Shown here in pieces: positions 56,204 to 64,000 of a stretch of 64,000 nucleotides of DNA; positions within the stretch are counted from its first letter, which is position 1; each line of letters starts with the position of its first letter. The notes beneath the pieces were generated by a model. The model searched no databases, was not told the origin of the DNA, and saw only the letters and a program-made list of their open reading frames with translations. A program made the position numbers and the translations under genes. This DNA comes from Nitrospinaceae bacterium. GTDB taxonomy: Bacteria; Nitrospinota; Nitrospinia; Nitrospinales; JACRGP01. The DNA is taken from contig JAJDBB010000005.1 of the NCBI GenBank assembly GCA_029261555.1, positions 1 through 64,000 of the forward strand, given 5' to 3'.

Positions 56204-56983
56204 ATGGAATTTTTCGCTCAGATCCCCTTTGCTTTTCACGTCGCATACGTTGTTTTCATCGGGTTGTGCATCGGCAGTTTCGCCAACGTCTGCATCTACC
56301 GGATGCCGCTCAAGGAGTCGCTGGTCTTTCCCGGCTCCCACTGCCCCTCCTGCAATAGCGCGATAAAAATCTACGACAATATTCCGGTACTCGGCTACCT
56401 CCTTTTGCAAGGCAAATGCCGAAACTGCAAAACCCGTATTTCAGCAAGATATCCGCTGGTTGAAGCGTTGACCGCCGCGTTAATGACCGGGGTATTTTTA
56501 AAATTCGGATTCACCTGGGAATGCCTAGCCTACCTGATCGTCACTCCGGCCCTGGTCATAATCACCGCCATCGACCTGGAACACCAGATCATCCCAGACG
56601 CATTGACCCTCCCGGGAATCGTATTGGGACTGGCGGCGGGGAGCTACATCATGGGTCCCATAAATTCCATCATCGGGTTTCTGGTTGGCGGCGGATTATT
56701 TTACGGCATCGCCGTGGCGTCCCCGTTTATTTTTGGCAAAGAGGGAATGGGTGGGGGCGATATTAAATACATCGCCGGGGTCGGCGCCCTTCTTGGATGG
56801 AAGAGCGTTTTGCTGGTTATCTTTGTCGGCTCGTTTCTGGGAGCCGTAGTCGGCCTAGTCCAGAAGCTCTTCATGGGAAAGGGAAGCCAAATTCCCTTTG
56901 GCCCTTACTTGGCCGCCGCCACCTACATCGTCATCATGGCCGGCGACGAACTGATCCGCCTCTACATCCAACTGGTCGTGTAA
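56204..56983 (+). CDS. Prepilin peptidase / N-methyltransferase (A24)
   Basis: Bifunctional inner-membrane aspartic peptidase that cleaves and methylates type IV pilin-like proteins. The cytoplasmic zinc domain has CPSC and CRNC (residues about 45-75). The catalytic aspartates are in AIDLEHQIIPDALT and GGGDIKYIA. Seven or eight helices give the PilD/GspO topology. The 259-residue length is normal. It is not near any pilus or secretion gene in this window. Confidence 0.93.
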   Translation: MEFFAQIPFAFHVAYVVFIGLCIGSFANVCIYRMPLKESLVFPGSHCPSCNSAIKIYDNIPVLGYLLLQGKCRNCKTRISARYPLVEALTAALMTGVFLKFGFTWECLAYLIVTPALVIITAIDLEHQIIPDALTLPGIVLGLAAGSYIMGPINSIIGFLVGGGLFYGIAVASPFIFGKEGMGGGDIKYIAGVGALLGWKSVLLVIFVGSFLGAVVGLVQKLFMGKGSQIPFGPYLAAATYIVIMAGDELIRLYIQLVV

Positions 56984-56989
56984 CCTTGC

Positions 56990-57934
56990 TCACGCGGCCG
57001 CGACGGCGAAAATTTCATCAATAGCTTCGGCGCTCTCCGGCTCCCAACCCACCGATTCCAGGTTGTCCGCGATTTGGTCCGCGTTCTTGACGCCCGACAA
57101 AGCGCAGGTCAATCCCGATTGACGAATCACCCAGTTCATCGCCAGTTGCGCGCAGGACTTCCCCTCGGCCTGCGAAATTTCTTTCAAGCGGTCGACCTTG
57201 GCAATATTGCGCGCAAAAGCCTCGCCGGTGAACTCGCCTAAAATCCCCTTCCCGCGCCAATCCTTAAAGCGCGTGTTCTTGTCGTACTTGCCGGTCAACA
57301 CGCCGGACGCCAGGGGACTGTAGGCGATAATCCCGATATTATTCTCAAGGCAAAAAGGAACCGTCTCCTTTTCAATCTTGCGCTGCAGTAAACTATACTC
57401 TGGCTGAAGCGAATCAATCCTGCCAAACTTCAGGCAATCCGCCATCTGCGCCGCGGAATAATTGCTCACGCCAATGGCGCGAACCTTGCCCTTTTGCTGA
57501 AGTTCCAAAAGCGCTTCCATGGATTCTTCTGCCGACGTTTTGTTGTCCGGCCAATGCACCTGATACAGATCGATCACGTCGATTTGCAAACGCTTCAAGC
57601 TAAGGTCGACTTCCTCGAAGATCGATTTTTTGGAACAATCTTTATCGATAGCGCCCAATTGCTCCTTTTTCCAGCGCAGGCCGCATTTAGTGGCGATAAG
57701 GACTTTATCGCGGCACGATTTCAGCGCCTCGCCGATCAACTCCTCGGAGCGCCCGAATCCATACACCGGAGCCGTGTCGAAAAAATTGATTCCCAGGTCG
57801 GCGGCTTTTTCGATTGCCCGTATGGACGCCGCGTCGCCCTCGTTTTTCCAAAATGGCGCGCCGCCGATTCCCCAGGCGCCAAAGCCTATGACCGAAACTT
57901 CCAAGTCGCTGTTTCCCAATTTACGATATTCCAT
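56990..57934 (-). CDS. Aldo/keto reductase
   Basis: NADPH-dependent oxidoreductase of 314 residues, TIM barrel. The AKR tetrad is visible: Asp in FFDTAPVYGFGRSEE with Tyr five residues on, Lys in ATKCGLRW, and His in YQVHWPD. The C-terminal part (ALSGVKNADQIADNLESVGW) binds cofactor phosphate. It resembles the AKR11-13 group of general stress/aldehyde reductases. A TATAAT is found at 57970-57975 upstream, with a TTGACG too far away (21 bases) for a good promoter. Confidence 0.92.
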   Translation of the reverse strand: MEYRKLGNSDLEVSVIGFGAWGIGGAPFWKNEGDAASIRAIEKAADLGINFFDTAPVYGFGRSEELIGEALKSCRDKVLIATKCGLRWKKEQLGAIDKDCSKKSIFEEVDLSLKRLQIDVIDLYQVHWPDNKTSAEESMEALLELQQKGKVRAIGVSNYSAAQMADCLKFGRIDSLQPEYSLLQRKIEKETVPFCLENNIGIIAYSPLASGVLTGKYDKNTRFKDWRGKGILGEFTGEAFARNIAKVDRLKEISQAEGKSCAQLAMNWVIRQSGLTCALSGVKNADQIADNLESVGWEPESAEAIDEIFAVAAA

Positions 57935-58075
57935 AGCCCATCCCGTTAAAAAATTATCAATTCGATGTTATTATAAGCTTTCGCCTGAAATTTGGTCGTC
58001 AAAAATTTTTAGCCTCCGCAATAATTCGCCGTTGAATATTATCTTTCTACATTCCAAAAATAATACACAGACAAA

Positions 58076-59800
58076 ATGAAATCACTTTACCGCGTGTTGA
58101 GTTACCTGCGCCCCTACCAACGCCTCGTAATGTGGACGATGTTTTTTGCCGTTTTGACCACGCTTCTGGACCTCGTCCCTCCCTGGGTCATAAAAGAGAT
58201 CATCGACCTGCTGATCGAAAAGCGCGGCGGCGAGTTGGTTTACTGGGCCACAGCGGGCCTGGCGGTGGCCTACCTGGGTCGCAATTTCGCCAATTATATC
58301 CGGATCATGTTCAACAACGTCCTGGAGCAAAAAGTGGTTTACGACATGCGCTCCGAACTTTACCAGGCCATGCAAAAGCTGTCGCTGACTTATTTTGAAA
58401 ATCGGTCGACCGGGGAAATCATGTCGCGGGTGACGGAGGACGTGACCAACGTTGAAAGGATTTTCATCGACGGCGTCGAACAGGTGATTACCGCCATTCT
58501 GACCCTCGTGGGAATCATTATTATTTTATTTTTCCTGCATTGGAAACTGGCGCTGGTCTCCCTGATCCCCATTCCCATTCTGTTTCTGGGAGCGATAAAG
58601 TACACCCACCGCGCCCAGGTCTTATACCAGATCAACCGGGAACGTTCCGCCAAGCTGAGTTCAATTTTGCAGGACACCATATCCGGAATTCGGGAGACGC
58701 TGGCTTTCAACCGCCAACAGCACGAGGCTCAGCGTTTCAACGAAAGAAGCGACGCCTTGTGCAAGGGCACGCTCAACGTGATGCGCCTGTGGGCCATGTA
58801 CTCGCCCGCGATGATGTTTCTAGGGTCGATGGGAACCTTGTTCATCCTGATTTACGGGATCGGTCTCGTGCGCGCGGAAGAAATCACCGTGGGCGCCCTG
58901 GTGGCCTTCATCGGATACTTGGCGCTTTTCTACACCCCCATCAATCAACTGCATTCCCTGAATCATATGTTGCAACACGCTCTGGTGTCGGGCAATCGGG
59001 TGTTCGAGATCATCGACGCGCAACCGGAGGTCCAGGAAGCGCCGGACGCCATTCTGCCCTCGACTAACGTGCAGGGCCGGATCGTTTACGACCGGGTTTC
59101 TTTTTCTTACGCGCAGGGCAAAGAGGTCATTCACGACGTTTCGTTCGCCATCGAACCGGGGGAACACGTGGCCCTGGCTGGGGCCACGGGAAGCGGAAAA
59201 TCCACGCTCGTTAAACTCCTTCTACGTTTTTACGACGCAAACGCAGGGTCGATCGGCCTCGACGGCTTTCCCCTCCGCCAATTGAACCTGGCTTATCTCC
59301 GGGAACAAATCGGTCTCGTTTCCCAGGATCCTTTTTTGTTCAATGGAACCGTAGGAGAAAACATTCTTTATGGCAACCGGGAAGCCAGCCGGGAGCAAGT
59401 CGCCGAAGCCGCACGCGCGGCGCACGCGGACGAATTCATCGAACGACTTGAAAAAGGCTACGACACCCTGATCGGAGAGAGAGGCGTGAAACTTTCCGGC
59501 GGAGAAAAAACCCGAGTGGCCATCGCGCGCGCGTTTTTAAAAGACCCGCCCATCCTGATTCTGGACGAGGCGACCGCTTCAGTGGATACGGCGACCGAAA
59601 GTAAAATCAAAGAGGCCTTGAGCAAACTAACGGCTTACCGGACCACCCTGATCATCGCGCACCGGCTTTCCACGTTGGAAGACGTGGACCGGATTCTGGT
59701 GATCCAAAATGGAACTCTGGTGGAAGAAGGCACCCACGAAGGACTCATCAACGAAAGTTCCGTCTATGCAGATTTGTTTCGGAGCCAGGTGCGGCTGTAG
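58076..59800 (+). CDS. ABC exporter, MsbA-like half-transporter
   Basis: 574-residue fused permease and ATPase. The N-terminal six-helix domain has the usual TM-domain pattern; the ATPase has Walker A GATGSGKST, Q-loop VSQDPFLFNG, signature LSGGE followed by KTRVAIARA, Walker B ILILDEATASVD and the H-loop IIAHRLST. It belongs to the lipid A/multidrug exporter class (MsbA, LmrA). No peptidase domain is present. It converges on accA with a 15-base gap. Confidence 0.93.
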   Translation: MKSLYRVLSYLRPYQRLVMWTMFFAVLTTLLDLVPPWVIKEIIDLLIEKRGGELVYWATAGLAVAYLGRNFANYIRIMFNNVLEQKVVYDMRSELYQAMQKLSLTYFENRSTGEIMSRVTEDVTNVERIFIDGVEQVITAILTLVGIIIILFFLHWKLALVSLIPIPILFLGAIKYTHRAQVLYQINRERSAKLSSILQDTISGIRETLAFNRQQHEAQRFNERSDALCKGTLNVMRLWAMYSPAMMFLGSMGTLFILIYGIGLVRAEEITVGALVAFIGYLALFYTPINQLHSLNHMLQHALVSGNRVFEIIDAQPEVQEAPDAILPSTNVQGRIVYDRVSFSYAQGKEVIHDVSFAIEPGEHVALAGATGSGKSTLVKLLLRFYDANAGSIGLDGFPLRQLNLAYLREQIGLVSQDPFLFNGTVGENILYGNREASREQVAEAARAAHADEFIERLEKGYDTLIGERGVKLSGGEKTRVAIARAFLKDPPILILDEATASVDTATESKIKEALSKLTAYRTTLIIAHRLSTLEDVDRILVIQNGTLVEEGTHEGLINESSVYADLFRSQVRL

Positions 59801-59815
59801 GGCGGGATATTAAAT

Positions 59816-60793
59816 TCAGGAATCTTTTGCCTGGAGTTCTTCATAAACGCCCAGGTTGCGGAATTTTTCCTGTCGGGTTTTTATCAGTTCTTCCGCGGGA
59901 ATGGGGAGCAATTCGTTTAAAGTTGCGCGCAAGGCTTTTTTAACCGCGATGACGGTTCGTTTGGGATGGCGATGCGCTCCGCCCAGCGGTTCCATGATAA
60001 CTCCGTCGATCATTTTCAGCTTGAGCAAGTCCTGCGCCGTCAGGCACAAGGCGTCCGCAGCCTGGACGACTTTCTCTTTATTCCCCCACAAGATGGAAGC
60101 GCAACCTTCAGGAGAAATGACGGAGTAGATGGAATGCTCCAGCATCAGGATGCGGTTGCCCATCCCGATGGCCAAGGCGCCGCCGCTCCCCCCTTCGCCG
60201 ATTACGATGGAAATCAACGGAACTCTTAACGTCGCCATGACCGCCAGATTGCCGGCAATGGCCTCGGACTGGCCTTTCTCTTCCGCGTCGATTCCAGGGT
60301 ACGCGCCCGGGGTGTCGATGAAGGCGACGATGGGCAGGTTAAATTTTTCCGCAAGAGCCATGAGGCGCCGGGCTTTCCGATAGTCTTCAGGCTGAGGCAT
60401 CCCAAAATTCCGAAGGATCTTTTCTTCATTGCTTCGGCCTTTTTGATTCCCCAAAACCACGATGGACTGGTCTCCAAATTTCGCCAGCCCGCCGGTGATG
60501 GAAGGGCCAAATCCGCCGTGCCTGTCGCCGTTCAACTCGACAAAATCCGTAAAGATCCCTTGAATGTAATCTGGAGAATGAGGCCGGTCGCGGTGCCGAG
60601 CCACCTGGGTTTTTTGCCAGCCATTCAGGTTGGAAAAAACTTCGTGCTTCAATCGACGTTCCTTTTTTCTCAGCTTAGCTATCTCGTGGGAAATATCGCC
60701 CACGCTGTCTATCATATGGGAAAGCGAAAGCAGACGCTGGATTTCGTTTTCAAGAGCGAAGATTTCTTTTTCAAATTCCAGAATCTGGATCAT
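59816..60793 (-). CDS. accA: Acetyl-CoA carboxylase carboxyltransferase, alpha subunit
   Basis: 325 residues; joins AccD to transfer carboxyl from biotin to acetyl-CoA in fatty acid synthesis. The long N-terminal helix, the FTDFVELNGDRHGGFG segment, the IDTPGAYPGIDAEEKGQSEAIA segment and the GEGGSGGALAIG oxyanion region are all present. The gene is alone; accD is not nearby. The start MIQILEFEKEIFALENEIQ is normal. Confidence 0.98.
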   Translation of the reverse strand: MIQILEFEKEIFALENEIQRLLSLSHMIDSVGDISHEIAKLRKKERRLKHEVFSNLNGWQKTQVARHRDRPHSPDYIQGIFTDFVELNGDRHGGFGPSITGGLAKFGDQSIVVLGNQKGRSNEEKILRNFGMPQPEDYRKARRLMALAEKFNLPIVAFIDTPGAYPGIDAEEKGQSEAIAGNLAVMATLRVPLISIVIGEGGSGGALAIGMGNRILMLEHSIYSVISPEGCASILWGNKEKVVQAADALCLTAQDLLKLKMIDGVIMEPLGGAHRHPKRTVIAVKKALRATLNELLPIPAEELIKTRQEKFRNLGVYEELQAKDS

Positions 60794-60843
60794 GGAAAAA
60801 CCGTCGGAAAATAATTTAAGAAAAACTATCCAAACTAAAGCTT

Positions 60844-60866
60844 CTGCCTCCGGGGGCTACCCCGGC
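60844..60866 (-). repeat. GCCGGGGTAGCCCCCGG module behind the LRR gene
   Basis: On the minus strand GCCGGGGTAGCCCCCGGAGG runs into CAG, matching the first 23 bases of the tandem units at 27417 and 27513. It begins four bases after the stop of the LRR gene, again immediately behind a coding region. It lacks the second module (CAGGCAAGCGCC). Confidence 0.8.
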
Positions 60867-60870
60867 CTGG

Positions 60871-61953
60871 TTAGTAGAAGCCGAAAATCGGGTGTGTCAG
60901 ATTAGCAAGCGTTTTGGATTCTTTCAGAGCCTTGGCTCCTTCCCAACCGACCCTGTTTTGCCCCAATCGCAGGGATTCCAAACGGATCAGATAAGGCGAG
61001 TCGGCCAGGGCAAAGGCTCCCGCGTTGCCAATGAAATTATAGTTTAAATCGAGCGTTTTAAGGTTTTTAAGATGCTCGGCTTCGGCCAGGGCTTTGGCGC
61101 CTTTGTCGCTGATCATATTTCCCGCCAGTCGAAGGGATTCGAGATGGGAAAGATTTCTCGACTGGGCCAGGGCTATAACGGCAACGTCCGTCAGGTTATT
61201 TTCGCTCAGGTTCAATTCCTTCAACTCGGAAAGCAGGGAAGAATCCAGCAAAGCCCGGACTCCCAAGTCGCCGATGTAGTTTTTTTTCAAGTCGCCGAGA
61301 GCGCCCTGGGACTTGAGCGATTTGAACTTCTGCAACATCTGAAAGCGCGCCCACTCGTTTTTGCCTTTTTCGCCCAGCGGATTATAAGACAACTCAATCT
61401 GCGACAAATTGGAATCCCGCCCCGCGTCGATCAGTTTTTGCGCCCCCGCGTCGGTGATCCGGTTATAACTCAGGTTGATGATGGCCAGACGATTCAGGGT
61501 CTTGGATTCAGCCAGGGCTTCGGCGCCCGCGTCGCCAATCTGGTTGCGATATAAATTCAGAATCTCCAGATTGGAAAAGGTTTTGGATTGAGCCAAGGTC
61601 TCCACGCCGCGGTCGGTGATTTGATTATTTTCCAAATGCAGGGCCTTCAGGTTTTTCAAAACCGATGATTCGGCCAGGGCCTTCGCCCCCTCGTCGCCCA
61701 CCAACCCTTTGTAAATGATCAGAGTCTCAAGCTTGGCCATACCCGGAAGGGCGGCCAGAACTTTTGCGCCCTCGTCTCCGATGCGTTTCTCTCGGAGCCG
61801 CAAAACTTTGGAGTTTCGCTTCAGCTTGCGGTTGACGTATTTTTCGACGTCCCCGGTGGACATCAGCGACGGCGACGCCGCGGAAAAAAGAACAAAAATC
61901 AAAATCAACCCAAGGGCGGTCCCAATGCGGAATTTCATAATTTGGCTTGCCAT
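60871..61953 (-). CDS. Exported leucine-rich-repeat protein (GALA-like)
   Basis: 360-residue protein with a signal peptide (cleaved near SAASP) and about ten repeats of 24-26 residues with a pattern of L..L.L..N.I...GA.ALA. Clear units start at LKALHLENNQITDRGVETLA and LEILNLYRNQIGDAGAEALA. The GDAGAEALAE turn is the GALA type, first described in Ralstonia effectors. The N-terminal ~45 residues are a non-repeat cap. An alternative start five codons on (61938) is as likely. Its ligand is unknown. Confidence 0.82.
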   Translation of the reverse strand: MASQIMKFRIGTALGLILIFVLFSAASPSLMSTGDVEKYVNRKLKRNSKVLRLREKRIGDEGAKVLAALPGMAKLETLIIYKGLVGDEGAKALAESSVLKNLKALHLENNQITDRGVETLAQSKTFSNLEILNLYRNQIGDAGAEALAESKTLNRLAIINLSYNRITDAGAQKLIDAGRDSNLSQIELSYNPLGEKGKNEWARFQMLQKFKSLKSQGALGDLKKNYIGDLGVRALLDSSLLSELKELNLSENNLTDVAVIALAQSRNLSHLESLRLAGNMISDKGAKALAEAEHLKNLKTLDLNYNFIGNAGAFALADSPYLIRLESLRLGQNRVGWEGAKALKESKTLANLTHPIFGFY

Positions 61954-62016
61954 GGTCGGTTTGTTAACGAATGAAAAAAATCATAGGGCTACTCTAATAG
62001 TTTATAGACGCCAAAT

Positions 62017-63030
62017 TTATTTTTCAATCTCATCCAGCCTTTTTTCCAGTTCCTTAATTCTTTTGGCCATTTCAGGAAGTTTATGAGAAAGCGCCACCAA
62101 GCGTCCGTATTCCTTGCGCGGCAGACTGGGAGAGCCGCCTTCAATAGCTCCGTCGGGGACGTCCCGCGCCACTCCGGCCTGCGACATCAGCATCGCCTTG
62201 TCTCCGATCTTGAGATGATCCGCGATTCCTACCTGCCCGCCGATCACCACGTAACTCCCCAATTGGCAACTTCCGGCGATGCCGGCCTGCGACACGATAA
62301 TTGAATGCGGCCCAATGGCGCAATTGTGCCCGATTTGCACCAGGTTGTCGATCTTGGTTCCTTCCCGGACTAACGTCACGCCCAGGTTCGCCCGGTCGAT
62401 GCAGGAGTTGGCGCCTACCTCGACATGGTCCTCCAGCTTGACCGTGCCGATTTGCGGTATTTTAAAATGCCGTCCAGCCTCGTCCAGAGTGTAGCCAAAC
62501 CCATCGGCGCCGATCACCGCTCCGGAGTGGAGCACGACATGGTTTCCTACTCTGGTTTCGGGATAAAGCGTAACGTTGGAATAAAAAAGGCAATCGTCGC
62601 CAATCACGCAATCGTCGCCAACAAAAACTCCGGGATAGAGAACGCAGTTGTCGCCCAGAACAACATTATCCCCCAGGCAAACGAAGGGCGATAGGGTTAC
62701 ATTTTTGCCAAGCCGGACGTTGTCGCCTATCACGGCGCGAGAGTCCACACCGGGCTTGGATCGCTTTTGGGGATGAAAAAATGCCAGCAGTTTTGCAAAC
62801 GCCAGCGCCGGATTTGGGACGACTATCTGCGTCATATCCAAATCGACGACCGCCTCGACCAGAACGGCGGAAGCCTTGCTTTGCTTCAGAGCCTCCAAAT
62901 ATTGCTTGCCGGCCAGGTAGGTAACGTGTCCACTGGACGCGTCCTCCACTCCACGAACGCCAACGACTTCCAAAGTCTCGTCGCCAACGATCTTCCCGCC
63001 CGCCATTTCGGCGATTTCCTTGAGCTTCAA
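62017..63030 (-). CDS. lpxD: UDP-3-O-(3-hydroxyacyl)glucosamine N-acyltransferase
   Basis: 337-residue left-handed beta-helix acyltransferase of lipid A synthesis. The N-terminal uridine-binding domain and hexapeptide repeats (about 105-260) are clear; the catalytic histidine is in the NLVQIGHNCAIGPHSII region (H after IGHN). A short C-terminal helix bundle follows. It marks an LPS-bearing outer membrane. The 36 bases to lolD hold nothing. Confidence 0.97.
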   Translation of the reverse strand: MKLKEIAEMAGGKIVGDETLEVVGVRGVEDASSGHVTYLAGKQYLEALKQSKASAVLVEAVVDLDMTQIVVPNPALAFAKLLAFFHPQKRSKPGVDSRAVIGDNVRLGKNVTLSPFVCLGDNVVLGDNCVLYPGVFVGDDCVIGDDCLFYSNVTLYPETRVGNHVVLHSGAVIGADGFGYTLDEAGRHFKIPQIGTVKLEDHVEVGANSCIDRANLGVTLVREGTKIDNLVQIGHNCAIGPHSIIVSQAGIAGSCQLGSYVVIGGQVGIADHLKIGDKAMLMSQAGVARDVPDGAIEGGSPSLPRKEYGRLVALSHKLPEMAKRIKELEKRLDEIEK

Positions 63031-63066
63031 AACGACTCCTCCTTAGCATCCAAAAAAAAGCGCCGC

Positions 63067-63789
63067 TTAAATTATGAATTCCTTTTCCCTGGGCGTCACT
63101 TTTCCATCGAACATTTGATACACCGCGTGCATTTTCGCGGCGACCTTTTGGCTGTGGGTCACTACCACGAAAGTTTGCCCGGCGTCCTGGTTCAATTGAA
63201 TCAATAAATCCATGAGGGAATCGCTGGCGCGGTAGTCCAGGTTCCCGGTCGGTTCGTCGGCCAGCAACAGTTCCGGATCGTTGACCAAGCCCCTGGCAAG
63301 CGCCACGCGCTGGGTTTCCCCGCCAGACAGTTCCGCCGGCCTGTGCTCCAGTCGATCTCGCAATCCAACCTGGCATAAAAGACTTTCCGCCTTTTCCCGC
63401 GCCAACTTTTTGTCCGTATTTCCAATCAGGGCGGGAAACATGACGTTTTCCAACGCGGTGAAATCGGACAGGAGATTGAAGGATTGAAAAACAAAACCCA
63501 CGTGGCGATTACGGAAGGCTTCGAGGAAACCGTTTTTTTGCGCGAAAATATCCTGGCCGCGAAAATAAACCTTGCCAGAATTGGGCCGGTCCAACCCACC
63601 CAACATGTGCAGCAGGGTACTCTTCCCCGCTCCCGAGGCGCCGACCACGCCGACGATTTCTCCGGGACAAACTTCAAAGGAGGCTCCTTGCAAAACATGC
63701 AAAGGCTCCCCCCGGGTGGCGTAAGTTTTATGCAGATCGACCGCCCGGATCAGAGGTTCCTTCGACAATGAGGAGCTTTTATCATTCAT
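63067..63789 (-). CDS. lolD: Lipoprotein-releasing system ATPase LolD
   Basis: 240-residue ATPase of the lipoprotein exporter. Walker A VGASGAGKSTLL is near residue 53, signature LSGGETQRVALARGL, Walker B LLADEPTGNLD, and the MacB/LolD-specific GRP-type GGLDRPNSGKVYFRGQDI. The start ATG at 63789 overlaps the upstream permease stop by eight bases (ATGAATGA). The long upward extension to 63960 lies inside that permease and is not used. Confidence 0.94.
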   Translation of the reverse strand: MNDKSSSLSKEPLIRAVDLHKTYATRGEPLHVLQGASFEVCPGEIVGVVGASGAGKSTLLHMLGGLDRPNSGKVYFRGQDIFAQKNGFLEAFRNRHVGFVFQSFNLLSDFTALENVMFPALIGNTDKKLAREKAESLLCQVGLRDRLEHRPAELSGGETQRVALARGLVNDPELLLADEPTGNLDYRASDSLMDLLIQLNQDAGQTFVVVTHSQKVAAKMHAVYQMFDGKVTPREKEFII

Positions 63790-64000
63790 AGCGCAAGCCG
63801 TCGACGGGGTCCAGTCGCGAAGCCCGCCAGGAGGGATAAAGCGACGCAGCAAAACAGATGACAATGGAAAACGCGACGATGAGGAAAGAATCCTTCCACT
63901 GAATTTCCGAGGGCAGGCGATTGAGGTAATACACGTCGCTGGGAAATACTTTGATCCCAAAAACGGATTCCACCAGCCCCACCAGCTCGTTGATGTTGGG
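63782..64000 (-). CDS. Lipoprotein-releasing permease LolC/LolE, 5' truncated
   Basis: Only the last 72 residues are in the window; the frame is open to the right edge. The segment GIKVFPSDVYYLNRLPSEI is diagnostic of LolC/LolE FtsX-type permeases, followed by the last membrane helix and SWRASRLDPVDGLRYE. It overlaps lolD by eight bases. Whether this is LolC, LolE or a single fused LolF cannot be told. Confidence 0.93.
   Translation of the reverse strand, partial: PNINELVGLVESVFGIKVFPSDVYYLNRLPSEIQWKDSFLIVAFSIVICFAASLYPSWRASRLDPVDGLRYE

Noticed and set aside
57970-58002. TATAAT with TTGACG upstream of the aldo/keto reductase
   Set aside because: The spacing is 21 bases, too long for a sigma-70 promoter, so I do not list it as one.

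Overview
The window reads as a stretch of chromosome from a free-living Gram-negative bacterium of medium-to-high GC. It has lpxD, a LolCD-type lipoprotein exporter and several lipoproteins with clear lipoboxes. The NuoA-N complement, a split hisB/hisH arrangement, DUF4159/VWA and CHAT-TPR proteins, and the general protein flavour suggest a deep-branching respiratory group such as Nitrospinota. That placement is inference; no marker here proves it. I see no tRNA, rRNA, CRISPR array, insertion sequence or prophage gene.

Layout. 1-6.6 kb: the end of an O-methyltransferase-like gene, then on the minus strand comF, ispA, dxs, hisB, hisH and a DMT permease (isoprenoid precursor and histidine synthesis). 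6.8-11.9 kb: plus-strand argD, argF, an MscS-like channel and tgt. 11.9-14.5 kb: a small hypothetical, a methyltransferase, a lipoprotein and sfsA. 14.5-27.3 kb: a minus-strand complex I operon, nuoABCDEFGHIJKLM, behind a perfect consensus sigma-70-type promoter; nuoN is missing from it and sits alone at 43.9 kb. 27.4-29.1 kb: a small accessory patch with a DUF2231 membrane protein, a membrane-anchored LuxR-type HTH protein and mosaic repeats.

29.1-35.5 kb: a PLD-like membrane protein, a VWA/GATase-like protein paired with DUF4159, and a PhnW-type aminotransferase with a hypothetical partner. 35.5-43.6 kb: one 2701-residue exported protein with a PD40 propeller, TPRs, a degenerate CHAT domain, more TPRs and an intact CHAT protease. 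This is the most unusual object in the window. 43.9-53.6 kb: nuoN, a TPR lipoprotein, dtd with a 59-residue CPYC protein and a double-TerB protein, an FG-GAP lipoprotein coupled to an MBL hydrolase, a LipM-like octanoyltransferase, and a protein combining a haem-binding motif with a formylglycine-enzyme-type domain. 53.8-64 kb: recA-recX, prepilin peptidase, an aldo/keto reductase, an MsbA-like exporter, accA, a GALA-like LRR protein, lpxD, lolD and the end of lolC/E.

A mosaic family of short GC-rich palindromic modules recurs in gaps just behind stop codons (27.4, 28.8-29.1, 54.1, 55.6 and 60.85 kb). A second palindrome family has copies at 29.0 and 46.7 kb.
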